In this document: one piece after another, positions 1-7,706 of the stretch
How the letters are laid out: each line of letters starts with the position of its first letter
Numbering within the stretch: position 1 is the first letter of the stretch
NCBI RefSeq assembly: GCF_000253255.1
Contig: NC_015580.1
Span: forward strand, 2,059,001-2,123,000
Length of the DNA stretch: 64,000 bases
Direction of reading: 5' to 3'
Source: Novosphingobium sp. PP1Y
GTDB lineage: Bacteria; Pseudomonadota; Alphaproteobacteria; Sphingomonadales; Sphingomonadaceae
Position numbers and translations under genes: made by a program
Notes under the pieces: generated by a model
Databases searched by the model: none
What the model was told of the DNA's origin: nothing
The model's input: only the letters and a program-made list of their open reading frames with translations

Positions 1-506
1 CTGCTGACCGAGAACTGCGCGCGGCCTTCCCAGATGGTGCGGCCGCTTTCGCGTTCGCGGATCATCACGTGCATTTGCGTTTCCACTTGCGCAGGTGGCG
101 GTCCGGACAGGTCGATGCCGAGACCGACGCCCAGTCCCGAGCCGTAACTGCCGGTGCTGCCGCCCACGCCGACCGATACCGGGCTGCCGTTGCGGACCGG
201 GGCGAGGGTGTGGCGCTCGACGGACAGCTGTGCGACCTGCTGGCTGGGGGCCGCGCCGGGCAGGGGCGCGGTGTAGCCGACGCGGGTCAGTTCGCGCAGG
301 ACGGCGCCGGAGAAGGCACCGAATTCCATCCCGGCCTCCTGGCCTTCGGACGGTTCGACCGCGATCGTGCCCCGGCCCAGCGGAATCGCGCCGGCGGCAT
401 GAAACCGGGTGACTTCTACCGGTCCGACCGGCGCGACGCAGCCGCCCAGGAACAGGCTCGTCGCCAGGACGGCGGCGCCGCCAAAGGCTTGCAGGGTATG
501 GCGCAT
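1..506 (-). CDS. DUF4136-like lipoprotein (3' end cut by window)
   Basis: The reading frame starts at an ATG at 506 behind GGAGAGG and runs off the left edge of the window, so the C-terminus is missing. The first 20 or so residues form a lipoprotein signal ending in a lipobox (LFLGGC), which suggests an acylated envelope protein. The mature part (VEVTRF..., then a Gly-rich GVGGSTGSYGSG stretch) aligns by eye with the next gene upstream on the same strand at 571-1314, including the shared VEV[TS]RF opening and the late WEG motif. I read the two as tandem paralogues of the DUF4136 family. Function is unknown. Confidence 0.7.
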   Translation of the reverse strand, partial: MRHTLQAFGGAAVLATSLFLGGCVAPVGPVEVTRFHAAGAIPLGRGTIAVEPSEGQEAGMEFGAFSGAVLRELTRVGYTAPLPGAAPSQQVAQLSVERHTLAPVRNGSPVSVGVGGSTGSYGSGLGVGLGIDLSGPPPAQVETQMHVMIRERESGRTIWEGRAQFSVS

Positions 507-570
507 ATCAACCTCTCCGGTGCTCAGGCATGTGCCGGTGTGCCGCCTGCACCGGGAGGATGCAAGTCGC

Positions 571-1314
571 TCAGTTTTCAGGGACGGCTACCGGGTCCGC
601 CTTGGGGAAATTGTCGAAGAGAGCGGTGGCCAGCTTGCTGGCGATGCGGTCGTCGCTCCAGTCTCCGTCGCCTTCGCGCGTGGCGATCGTGGCGTAGCCT
701 TCCCACAGGACCTTGCCGCTGGCCTCGTCGACGATGCGCGTGTCGAGCCGGGTGGAAATCAGCGCGGCGCGCGGCTTGGTAAGGTCGATGTTGATGCCAA
801 GGCCATAGGCCGAACCCCGATTGCTCACGCCCATGGCGGCGGTGCCGCTTACGGGACTGCGCTTTTCCTCGGCAGGGGCAAGCACTTGCCGGGTGATGCG
901 CAGCCGGGCGACCTGCCCCGGCGTTGCGCCGGGATGGAGCGTGTCGTAGCCCGCACCGACCAGCGCGTTCTCGATTGCTGCTTCGTAAGTGGCCCGCTTG
1001 CCGGAATCGAACCAGGGGCCGTCGCCCGATTCCGATTCGACGGTGACCGGGCCGTGACCCAGGGCCGCGGCGGCATCGCCTTGGGCCGCGAAGCGGCTGA
1101 CCTCTACCCGGCCCTCGCGCGAATCGCGGGACCGCGATGCGGCGCGCGCGGAAAGGCGGTCGGGATAGCGGTCCAGCGGATCGTCCCAGGCGGATCGGCC
1201 CCAGCCGGAACCCCAGCCCAGCGGCCGGGCGAAAGCCGGGATCGGCGCGAAGGCAGGGGATAGCGCCATGGCGGCCATGCCCGCGGCGAGAAGCGCGCGC
1301 TTGTGGTTGTGCAT
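571..1314 (-). CDS. Exported DUF4136-like protein
   Basis: This 247-residue protein has a Sec-type signal peptide (positively charged MHNHKR, then an Ala/Leu core ending near residue 30 at AFA). It lacks the lipobox seen in its downstream paralogue. A frame upstream of 1314 stays open, but the ATG at 1314 is followed by the signal peptide and preceded by a purine-rich AAGAGAAG. The central part (VEVSRF, then a YGLGINIDL stretch and LWEGYATI) matches the neighbouring lipoprotein. About 64 bases separate the two genes, so co-transcription is likely. The biochemical role is unknown. Confidence 0.7.
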   Translation of the reverse strand: MHNHKRALLAAGMAAMALSPAFAPIPAFARPLGWGSGWGRSAWDDPLDRYPDRLSARAASRSRDSREGRVEVSRFAAQGDAAAALGHGPVTVESESGDGPWFDSGKRATYEAAIENALVGAGYDTLHPGATPGQVARLRITRQVLAPAEEKRSPVSGTAAMGVSNRGSAYGLGINIDLTKPRAALISTRLDTRIVDEASGKVLWEGYATIATREGDGDWSDDRIASKLATALFDNFPKADPVAVPEN

Positions 1315-1441
1315 TACCGTCTTCTCTTTTTTCAAGTTCAGTGTCGTCGCGCCCGGCGATGGTATATGATGGCGTGCCATTGCCGGGCGATGAACGGAGC
1401 CTAAATCTCAGTCGGATGCCGCAGGAATTGCCCACCGGCGC

Positions 1442-1470
1442 TTGACTTTGCAGGCAGCGACCAGTAACGG
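1442..1470 (+). promoter_or_regulatory. Possible sigma-70 promoter of rpmJ
   Basis: TTGACT at 1442-1447 and TAACGG at 1465-1470 are separated by 17 bases and lie about 60 bases before the rpmJ start. The -35 box is good and the -10 box poor. Assignment is by eye only. Confidence 0.3.
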
Positions 1471-1528
1471 CGCGGCTTCAATTTTCCGGCGGTCGGTAAC
1501 CGCCCGACACACGCAGACGAGACAAACG

Positions 1529-1654
1529 ATGAAGATTCGCAATAGCCTCAAGTCGCTCAAGGGCCGTCACCGTGACAACCGCGTGATCCGCCGTCGCGGC
1601 CGTACTTATGTCATCAACAAGACCAATCGCCGCTTCAAGGCGCGTCAGGGCTGA
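1529..1654 (+). CDS. rpmJ: 50S ribosomal protein L36 (bL36)
   Basis: A 41-residue basic protein starting MKIRNSLKSLKGRHRDN and ending RRFKARQG is clearly bL36 of the large ribosomal subunit. It is the longer type without the zinc-binding cysteines (no Cys in the sequence), as is usual in alphaproteobacteria and in the YkgO paralogue of enterics. In-frame codons upstream have no recognisable L36 sequence, so the ATG at 1529 is the start. It is monocistronic: a strong hairpin follows at 1719-1758. Confidence 0.95.
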   Translation: MKIRNSLKSLKGRHRDNRVIRRRGRTYVINKTNRRFKARQG

Positions 1655-1718
1655 TTCGTTTCGCCCATCCCTGTCGAACCCGGCAGGGATAACCGGCGGA
1701 CCGGCCCATTGGTTCTGA

Positions 1719-1758
1719 AAGACATGAGGCCCCCGCCATTCGCGGGGGTCTTGTCTTG
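1719..1758 (+). terminator. Rho-independent terminator after rpmJ
   Basis: GGCCCCCGC and GCGGGGGTC form a long stem around a CATT loop, extended by AAGAC/GTCTT, and T-rich sequence follows. The 3' arm runs into the TTG proposed as start of the next gene. Confidence 0.75.
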
Positions 1759-2367
1759 TCCGGAACAATCGAAGCCGTCGTTTTCGACGTGGGCCGGGTG
1801 CTCGTCCAGTGGGACATGCGCCGGCTCTTTGCGCAGCTGATCGACGATGCCGATCGGCTCGACTGGTTCATGACCCATGTCGTGACCGAGGAATGGCACT
1901 TCCTGCACGACGCCGGCCGCGACCTTGGCGAACTGGTCGCTGAGCGCAAGGCGCAGTTTCCCGGCAACGATCACCTGATCGACGCCTATGCCACCCGCTT
2001 TCTCGAGACCATTCCCGGCAATGTTCCGGGCAGCCACGAGATCGTGCGCGAACTGGCCGGGCGCGATGTGCCGCTTTTTGCCATCACCAATTTCGCCAGT
2101 CCGTTCTGGCGCGAGTACCGGGAGAGCGAGCCGCTGTTCGACCTGTTCGGCGACATCGTCGTTTCGGGCGACGAGAAGATCGCCAAGCCCGATGCGCGCA
2201 TCTTCGAGATCGCCTCGCGCCGTTTCGGCCATGAGCCCGGCGCGATGATCTTCATCGACGACAATGCGGCAAACATCGAGGCTGCGGACAGGCTCGGCTG
2301 GAACGTCCATCACTTTACCGACGCGCCCCGGCTGCGCGAGGACCTGACGCGGCGCGGGCTGCTCTGA
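1756..2367 (+). CDS. HAD superfamily hydrolase, subfamily IA
   Basis: A 203-residue phosphatase-like protein. Motif I is FDVGRVL near residues 9-15; it has a Gly where the second Asp is usual, as in YihX-type HADs. Motif II is ITN, motif III the Lys in KIAKPDARIF, and motif IV the paired Asp in IFIDDNAANIEAA. The alpha-helical cap sits between motifs I and II. The substrate cannot be told; YihX relatives act on sugar phosphates. No ATG or GTG lies before motif I, so the TTG at 1756 is the only plausible start, although it sits at the foot of the rpmJ terminator. Confidence 0.85.
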   Translation: MSGTIEAVVFDVGRVLVQWDMRRLFAQLIDDADRLDWFMTHVVTEEWHFLHDAGRDLGELVAERKAQFPGNDHLIDAYATRFLETIPGNVPGSHEIVRELAGRDVPLFAITNFASPFWREYRESEPLFDLFGDIVVSGDEKIAKPDARIFEIASRRFGHEPGAMIFIDDNAANIEAADRLGWNVHHFTDAPRLREDLTRRGLL

Positions 2368-2378
2368 AGGCGCCGGCT

Positions 2379-2394
2379 CCGGTCAGCTGACCGG
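2379..2394. repeat. Perfect 16-bp palindrome
   Basis: CCGGTCAGCTGACCGG lies just after the HAD gene stop. No T-run follows, so it may be an operator or a weak Rho-independent signal rather than a good terminator. Confidence 0.4.
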
Positions 2395-2478
2395 GAGCGG
2401 ATCGGTCCGGTTTCGGCCGCTTTCGCGTGCAGAAAATTTATTTCGCAACTGCAGCGTAAACCCTTGGCAACTCCCCAT

Positions 2479-2496
2479 CCATGTTGCATCACATGG
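2479..2496. promoter_or_regulatory. Inverted repeat upstream of the Anbu operon
   Basis: CCATGT and ACATGG arms flank a 6-base spacer, 17 bases before the first ATG of the operon and just before its GGGAG ribosome site. It could be an operator or a 5'-UTR hairpin affecting translation. Confidence 0.35.
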
Positions 2497-2512
2497 ACAA
2501 ACGGGAGTCACA

Positions 2513-3949
2513 ATGTCGGCTGCTAACAGTATCAAGTATGACGAGATGCTCGACGAGGACGGCTCGGTCCGTCCTGCCTACGCCGATTTCAGAAACTGGT
2601 ACGACTCTCAGGACAAGGCCTGGCTGAAACGCCAGGACGCCGAGGCCGAAAGATTTTTTCGCCGCATCGGAATTACTTTCAACGTCTATGGCGACGATGC
2701 CGCCGAAGAGCGGCTGATCCCGTTCGACATGATCCCGCGGATCATCACCGCGCGCGAATGGCGCAAGCTGACGCGCGGGATCGAGCAGCGGGTGAGGGCG
2801 CTCAATGCCTTCCTGCAGGATCTCTACCACCGGCAGGAAATCATCCGATCCGGGCGCCTGCCGATCCACGCCCTGCGCAACAACGAGGCGTTCCTGACGC
2901 AGATGATCGGGTTCACGCCGCCGGGCGCGGTCTATACCCACATCGTCGGCATCGACCTCGTGCGCACCGGCCCCGAGGAATTCATGGTGCTGGAGGACAA
3001 TGCCCGCACCCCGTCCGGCGTCTCGTACATGCTCGAGAACCGCGAGACGATGATGGCGATGTTCCCCGAGCTGTTTACCAGGATCCCGGTGCGACCGGTC
3101 TCGGACTATCCGCGCCGCCTTGCGCGCTCGCTGCGTGCCTGCGCGCCGCCGGCCTTCAAGGGCAGCAAGCGGCCGGTGGTCGCGGTGCTGACTCCGGGCA
3201 TCTACAATTCGGCCTATTTCGAGCACGCCTTCCTGGCCGACCAGATGGGCGCGGAACTGGTGGAGGGCAGCGACCTTCGCGTCGTCGACGGCCGCGTCGC
3301 GATGCGCACCACCTGCGGCTACAAGGCGGTGGACGTGATCTACCGCCGTGTCGACGACGACTTCCTCGATCCGCTCAGCTTCAACAAGAACTCGGTTCTC
3401 GGCGTTGCCGGGATCATGGACGTCTATCGCGCCGGTGGCATCACGATCGCCAATGCGCCGGGCACGGGCATCGCCGACGACAAGGCGATCTACAGCTACA
3501 TGCCCGAGATCGTCGAGTTCTACACCGGCGAGAAGCCGATCCTGGACAATGTGCCGACGTGGCGCTGCAGCGAGCCGGACTCGCTCGCCTACGTGCTCGA
3601 CAACCTGAAGGACCTCGTCGTCAAGGAAGTCCATGGCTCGGGCGGCTACGGCATGCTCATCGGCCCGACGTCCTCGAAGAAGGAACTGGCGGCCTTCGAG
3701 GAGAAGCTGCGCGCCCGGCCGGAAAACTACATTGCCCAGCCGACGCTCTCGCTCTCGACGGTGCCGATCTTCACGAAGGAAGGGCTCGCCCCGCGCCACG
3801 TCGACTTGCGGCCCTTCGTACTGGTGTCGCCCGACGGCATCGACATCACGCCAGGCGGCCTGACCCGCGTGGCGCTCAAGAAAGGTTCCCTGGTAGTCAA
3901 CTCGTCGCAGGGCGGGGGCACCAAGGACAGCTGGGTTCTGGACGAATAA
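2513..3949 (+). CDS. Circularly permuted ATP-grasp type 2 protein
   Basis: This 478-residue protein belongs to the DUF404/DUF407 circularly permuted ATP-grasp family, which is predicted to form peptide-like bonds using ATP. Visible marks are LEDNARTPSGVSYMLENR near residues 162-179 and the late VVKEVHGSGGYGMLIGP glycine-rich stretch near 365-382. The ATG at 2513 has GGGAG eight bases upstream. Its stop overlaps the start of the alpha-E gene (TAATG), so the two are translationally coupled. In the standard four-gene neighbourhood with alpha-E, transglutaminase and Anbu it is thought to make or modify a small peptide. The substrate is unknown. Confidence 0.9.
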   Translation: MSAANSIKYDEMLDEDGSVRPAYADFRNWYDSQDKAWLKRQDAEAERFFRRIGITFNVYGDDAAEERLIPFDMIPRIITAREWRKLTRGIEQRVRALNAFLQDLYHRQEIIRSGRLPIHALRNNEAFLTQMIGFTPPGAVYTHIVGIDLVRTGPEEFMVLEDNARTPSGVSYMLENRETMMAMFPELFTRIPVRPVSDYPRRLARSLRACAPPAFKGSKRPVVAVLTPGIYNSAYFEHAFLADQMGAELVEGSDLRVVDGRVAMRTTCGYKAVDVIYRRVDDDFLDPLSFNKNSVLGVAGIMDVYRAGGITIANAPGTGIADDKAIYSYMPEIVEFYTGEKPILDNVPTWRCSEPDSLAYVLDNLKDLVVKEVHGSGGYGMLIGPTSSKKELAAFEEKLRARPENYIAQPTLSLSTVPIFTKEGLAPRHVDLRPFVLVSPDGIDITPGGLTRVALKKGSLVVNSSQGGGTKDSWVLDE

Positions 3950-4896
3950 TGCTCGGTCGTGCTGCCTATGGCGTCTTCTGGATGGCCCGCTACCTTGAAC
4001 GGGCGGAGAACACCGCGCGCCTGATCGACGTCGGTTTCCACCTTGCGCTGACCCGCGGGGACAAGGCCTCGCAGGACGAAGAGTGGAAATCGGTCCTCAC
4101 CACCACCGGCCAGCTCGAAGCCTACAAGGCGGCGCACAAGGACATGACCGGACCGCAGGTGTTCAACTACCTGCTGCGCGACAGGGAGAACCCCGCCAGC
4201 GTCCTCAGGATGGTCGAAGCCGCCCGCACCAATGCGCGGGTCGTGCGCACAAGCATCACCAACGAGGTCTGGGAAGCCACCAACGACGGCTGGATGACCT
4301 TGAGCGAGATCCTCTCGCGCCCGGTTCGCGAGAGCAACCTGGGCGAAGTGCTCACCGCCGTTCGCGGTCAGGCGACCCTGGTGCGCGGCGCCATGGGCGG
4401 CTCGATGCTGCGCAACGACGTGTTCAACTTCGCGCGCATCGGCACTTTCATCGAGCGCGCGGACAACACTGCCCGCATTCTCGACGTGAAGTACTACGTC
4501 CTGCTGCCGTCCGTCGCCTGGGTCGGCTCCAGCCTCGACAATGCCCAGTGGGATACGCTGCTGCGCTCGGTTGCGGGCAGCCGCGCCTATTCCTGGCTCA
4601 ACGCCGGTTCGATGGACCCGCGCGACATCGCCCGCTTCATGATCCTCGACGGGCAGTTCCCGCGCAGCCTGGTGTTCTGCTTCGAGAAGATCCGCAGCAA
4701 CATGGCCGGGCTGGCCAAGCAGTACGGGCATGAGACCGGCGCTCACGAACTGCTGCGCAACGTCGGCGCGCGACTGCACCAGACGACGATCGAGGAGATC
4801 TTCGACATGGGTCTGCATGAGTTCCTTCAGGACTTCATCGGCAAGACCAACCTGATCGGCGACGCCATTGCCGCCGACTACCGCTTTATTGAATGA
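3949..4896 (+). CDS. Alpha-E domain protein (DUF403)
   Basis: The 315-residue sequence opens MLGRAAYGVFWMARYLERAENTAR, the hallmark of the all-helical alpha-E family. A second similar ARGXFIERADNTARILDV-type stretch lies near residues 163-182, so the fold looks like an internal repeat. The start ATG overlaps the preceding stop by one base. The family always travels with the ATP-grasp protein and is thought to be its partner or regulator; no catalytic residues are known. The larger reading frame continuing upstream in this phase is a shadow of the ATP-grasp gene. Confidence 0.9.
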   Translation: MLGRAAYGVFWMARYLERAENTARLIDVGFHLALTRGDKASQDEEWKSVLTTTGQLEAYKAAHKDMTGPQVFNYLLRDRENPASVLRMVEAARTNARVVRTSITNEVWEATNDGWMTLSEILSRPVRESNLGEVLTAVRGQATLVRGAMGGSMLRNDVFNFARIGTFIERADNTARILDVKYYVLLPSVAWVGSSLDNAQWDTLLRSVAGSRAYSWLNAGSMDPRDIARFMILDGQFPRSLVFCFEKIRSNMAGLAKQYGHETGAHELLRNVGARLHQTTIEEIFDMGLHEFLQDFIGKTNLIGDAIAADYRFIE

Positions 4897-4906
4897 GGCT
4901 CGCCTA

Positions 4907-5770
4907 GTGCTCCTGACCGTAACGCACACGACCCGTTATGCATTCGCCGACAGTGTCACGCACGGTTTGCAGCGCCTGAGATTGAAACCCAAGTCCACCC
5001 ACGGCCAGGAAGTGATCGAGTGGGACATGGACCTTTCCGGCGCAAAGCGCGAAGCCGAGTATGACGACCAGCACCACAATCATACCGAACTGGTCTCGAT
5101 AGAACCGGGGGTGCCGGAAGTCGTCGTGACCTGCCGCGGGACGGTGCGCACGATGGACAACAACGGCGTCACCGGACAGCACACCGGGCACATGCCGCTC
5201 TGGTGCTTCCTGCGCCCGACGCCCCTGACGCGCGCAGGCAACAGGGTTCGCTCGCTGGTCGCCTCGATCGGGGTCGACCGTCACGATACGCTCAACTACC
5301 TTCATGCCCTGTCTCACGCCATTGCAGAGCAGGTCGAGTACCTTCCGGGCACGACCGACGTCACCACCACCGCGGAACAGTCGCTGACCGCGGGGCAGGG
5401 CGTGTGCCAGGACCACGCCCACATCTTCATCAGCGCCGGACGGCTCCTCGACATCCCGATGCGCTACGTCGGCGGTTACCTGTTGATGGACGAGAAAGTG
5501 GAGCAGGAGGCCGGCCACGGCTGGGCCGAAGCCTACGTGCAGGGGCTGGGCTGGGTCGGTTTCGACATCTCCAACGCGATCTGTCCCGATGAACGCTATA
5601 TCCGGGTCGCTACCGGCTGCGACTACAGCGAGGCCGCCCCGGTCACCGGAATCGCCATCGGTGCTGGGGAAACGCAGCTCGATGTGCATTTGTCGGTCGG
5701 CCAGAAGATGCTAGGGGGACAGCAGCAGTCCTCGCCAGGCGGGCAGCAGCAGCAGATGCAGGGTCGCTGA
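4907..5770 (+). CDS. Transglutaminase-like cysteine protease/amidase
   Basis: A 287-residue protein with the bacterial transglutaminase N-terminal segment (THTTRYAFADSVTHGLQRLRL) and a full catalytic triad: Cys in GQGVCQDHAH, His in GHGWAEAYV and Asp in GWVGFDISN. The Gln-rich tail (QQQSS...QQQQ) is low complexity. I place the start at GTG 4907 because the preceding gene ends at 4896 and TGAGG supplies the ribosome site. It is probably a cytoplasmic peptidase or amide-bond enzyme acting on the product of the ATP-grasp partner. Confidence 0.88.
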   Translation: MLLTVTHTTRYAFADSVTHGLQRLRLKPKSTHGQEVIEWDMDLSGAKREAEYDDQHHNHTELVSIEPGVPEVVVTCRGTVRTMDNNGVTGQHTGHMPLWCFLRPTPLTRAGNRVRSLVASIGVDRHDTLNYLHALSHAIAEQVEYLPGTTDVTTTAEQSLTAGQGVCQDHAHIFISAGRLLDIPMRYVGGYLLMDEKVEQEAGHGWAEAYVQGLGWVGFDISNAICPDERYIRVATGCDYSEAAPVTGIAIGAGETQLDVHLSVGQKMLGGQQQSSPGGQQQQMQGR

Positions 5771-5833
5771 GCGGCCGCTCAGGGCGCTGTGCCGGGCGGG
5801 GTCGCTGAAGCGGTTGCAGGGGCTTAGAATTCC

Positions 5834-6595
5834 ATGACCTATTGCGTGGGCATGATGTTGGAACGTGGCCTCGTGCTCATGAGCGACACGCGGACCAATT
5901 CAGGCGTCGACAATATCTCCACCTTCCGCAAGATGTTCCACTGGGAAGTGCCCGGGGAGCGCATCATCGCGGTGATGTCGGCGGGCAATCTGGCAACCAC
6001 GCAGGCCGTCGTCAGCCAGCTTGAAGAGCGTAACAAGGCGCCTTCCGATCGTCACAATTCGCTGCTCGATGCCGAATCGATGTTCCAGGTGGCGACCATC
6101 GTGGGCAATCTCCTGCAGGACACCATCGCCGTGCGCGCCGCCGACAACGGGCAGAGCGCAGCGGGAACCTTCAGCGCCTCGCTGATCGTCGCAGGGCAGA
6201 TCAAGGGCATGGAGCCGCGTCTCTTCCTGATCTACCCGGAAGGCAATTTCATCGAGGCTAGCTTCGACACGCCTTTCTTCCAGATCGGCGAAACCAAGTA
6301 CGGGCGCCCGATCCTCATTCGCGGCTACGAGCCCAAGATGAGCTTCGAGAATGCAGTCAAGCTGATGACCGTATCCTTCGATTCGACGCTCAAGGCGAAC
6401 TTGTCGGTCGGCATGCCACTCGATCTGCTGGTGATCGAACGCGACACTTTCACGCCGCTGCACGAACGCCGCATCGAATGGGACGATCCCTATTTCCAGG
6501 CGATCTCTACCGGCTGGGGCGAAGCCTTGCGCCAGGCGCTGGACGCCTTGCCGGACTATCACATGGATACTGCCCTGCAGACGGCGGCGGAGTGA
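5834..6595 (+). CDS. Anbu, proteasome-like Ntn peptidase
   Basis: This 253-residue protein starts MTYCVGMMLERGLVLMSDTRT. As in other Anbu proteins there is no propeptide: removal of Met exposes the catalytic Thr. Asp17 (in SDTRT) and Lys32 (in FRKM) of the Ntn-hydrolase triad are in place, counting the Thr as residue 1. Anbu assembles into open helical rings in other bacteria, and its natural substrate is not known. It is the last gene of the ATP-grasp/alpha-E/transglutaminase operon, 63 bases after the transglutaminase stop. Confidence 0.92.
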   Translation: MTYCVGMMLERGLVLMSDTRTNSGVDNISTFRKMFHWEVPGERIIAVMSAGNLATTQAVVSQLEERNKAPSDRHNSLLDAESMFQVATIVGNLLQDTIAVRAADNGQSAAGTFSASLIVAGQIKGMEPRLFLIYPEGNFIEASFDTPFFQIGETKYGRPILIRGYEPKMSFENAVKLMTVSFDSTLKANLSVGMPLDLLVIERDTFTPLHERRIEWDDPYFQAISTGWGEALRQALDALPDYHMDTALQTAAE

Positions 6596-6630
6596 GCCTG
6601 CTGCTTGGCCGGGGTTTCACTGGGCCTCGG

Positions 6631-6722
6631 CGTCATCCTGAACCCGTTGCAGGATTCATGTCTGCGGATGGGACGGCAGTGCCCAAGGCAAGATAGATCC
6701 TGCAACAGGTTCAGGATGACGC
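6631..6722. repeat. Dispersed inverted-repeat element
   Basis: CGTCATCCTGAACCCGTTGC at 6631 is repeated in inverse orientation near 6696-6722 (ATCCTGCAACAGGTTCAGG then ATGACG) around a loop of about 40 bases. The sequence type (CGTCATCCTGAAC) is a common intergenic repeat in sphingomonads. It lies between the convergent Anbu and extensin genes and may act as a bidirectional terminator. Confidence 0.65.
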
Positions 6723-6842
6723 GTGAGGGCAGGGGTGATCCTGTCCATTTCACCATGCGTCCTGGCCTGCAGGCCCGGTTCAGCCTGAGCGCAGGTTGCT
6801 GCCTGCACATCCAAGCGTGAAGCCAGCGGCAGAGCCGCCTAT

Positions 6843-7502
6843 CTATCGGCAGAAATTCGCCCCGTCGGCTTCCAGGTGGAAGTGATTGCGGTGTGCCGCA
6901 TTGTACTGCGGGCCAAGGACGGTTCCGAATCGCTTGCACGCGCTCTGGTGCACGACGCGCAGGAACCGGCGTTCGGCATCGGTCCCGCCGTCCCAGTCGT
7001 CCAGCACGCTGATCCGGCGCCCGTCGTCGAGCACGAAGGCGGAAACGTCGATGGCATTGGCGGTGGCATGACCGGAGCGGCGGTTGGTCCCCGCGACATT
7101 GCGGCAACTGTAGCTGCCGTAGGTCTCGATTCGCATGACCCGGCTGCCGAGGATCTGTTCGGCCGCGCGGTCGACGCCGAATCGGGCCCAGCCGGCAAAG
7201 TCGGTTGCCACCGAGCAGGTGACGGGACCGAGATTCGACAATTCGAGAGATGCCGTATCGCTGCGCAGGCTGGCGAGCCGGACCGTGCCGACATTGGAGC
7301 AGCCCTGGCCGAAATACTGGTCGGGCAGGGGCGTGAACGAGGCGTGCTGTGCGCCCAGTTCGGAAAGGCACTGGCGGTAGGCCGGACGCGGGCTGAGAGT
7401 GCCGGAAGCGGGGCGCGAGGCCGTCTTTTGCGTGGCCTGGGGAATGTCCATGCAGGCGACGAGCGGGGCCAGCAGCGGCAGGATGAGCAGGAGTCTGCGC
7501 AT
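6843..7502 (-). CDS. Extensin-like family lipoprotein
   Basis: A 219-residue protein of the extensin-like C-terminal family (Extensin_2). The start is ATG 7502 because MRRLLLILPLLAPLVAC is a clear lipoprotein signal with the lipobox Cys at residue 17; 33 further in-frame codons upstream do not look like protein. Visible features are the conserved GHATANAIDVSAF stretch, which resembles the metal/peptidase-like His-Asp segment of the family, and a C-terminal NHFHLE motif, as in D-Ala-D-Ala-carboxypeptidase-like zinc folds. It is likely envelope-located. The substrate is unknown. Confidence 0.8.
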   Translation of the reverse strand: MRRLLLILPLLAPLVACMDIPQATQKTASRPASGTLSPRPAYRQCLSELGAQHASFTPLPDQYFGQGCSNVGTVRLASLRSDTASLELSNLGPVTCSVATDFAGWARFGVDRAAEQILGSRVMRIETYGSYSCRNVAGTNRRSGHATANAIDVSAFVLDDGRRISVLDDWDGGTDAERRFLRVVHQSACKRFGTVLGPQYNAAHRNHFHLEADGANFCR

Positions 7503-7706
7503 GAACAAAGTCTCGCAGGGATTGGTTAACAGAATATTGCCAAGGCCATCGGGTCTCGGTCTTTGCGATGAAGCGAGCGCAGGCTTCACCATCAGGGGCA
7601 TGCGTTATCCACTGCAATGCGATTGACAATTTCGGGTGGGAGACTAGAGGCGGCTCCGGGCCACGCGGTCCCAACGCCGCGCGAGCTCTCTGCAAGGAGA
7701 GTCTTT

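Noticed and set aside
2489..3799. A 436-codon open frame opposite the ATP-grasp gene
   Set aside because: Charged, repetitive shadow sequence with no start signal.
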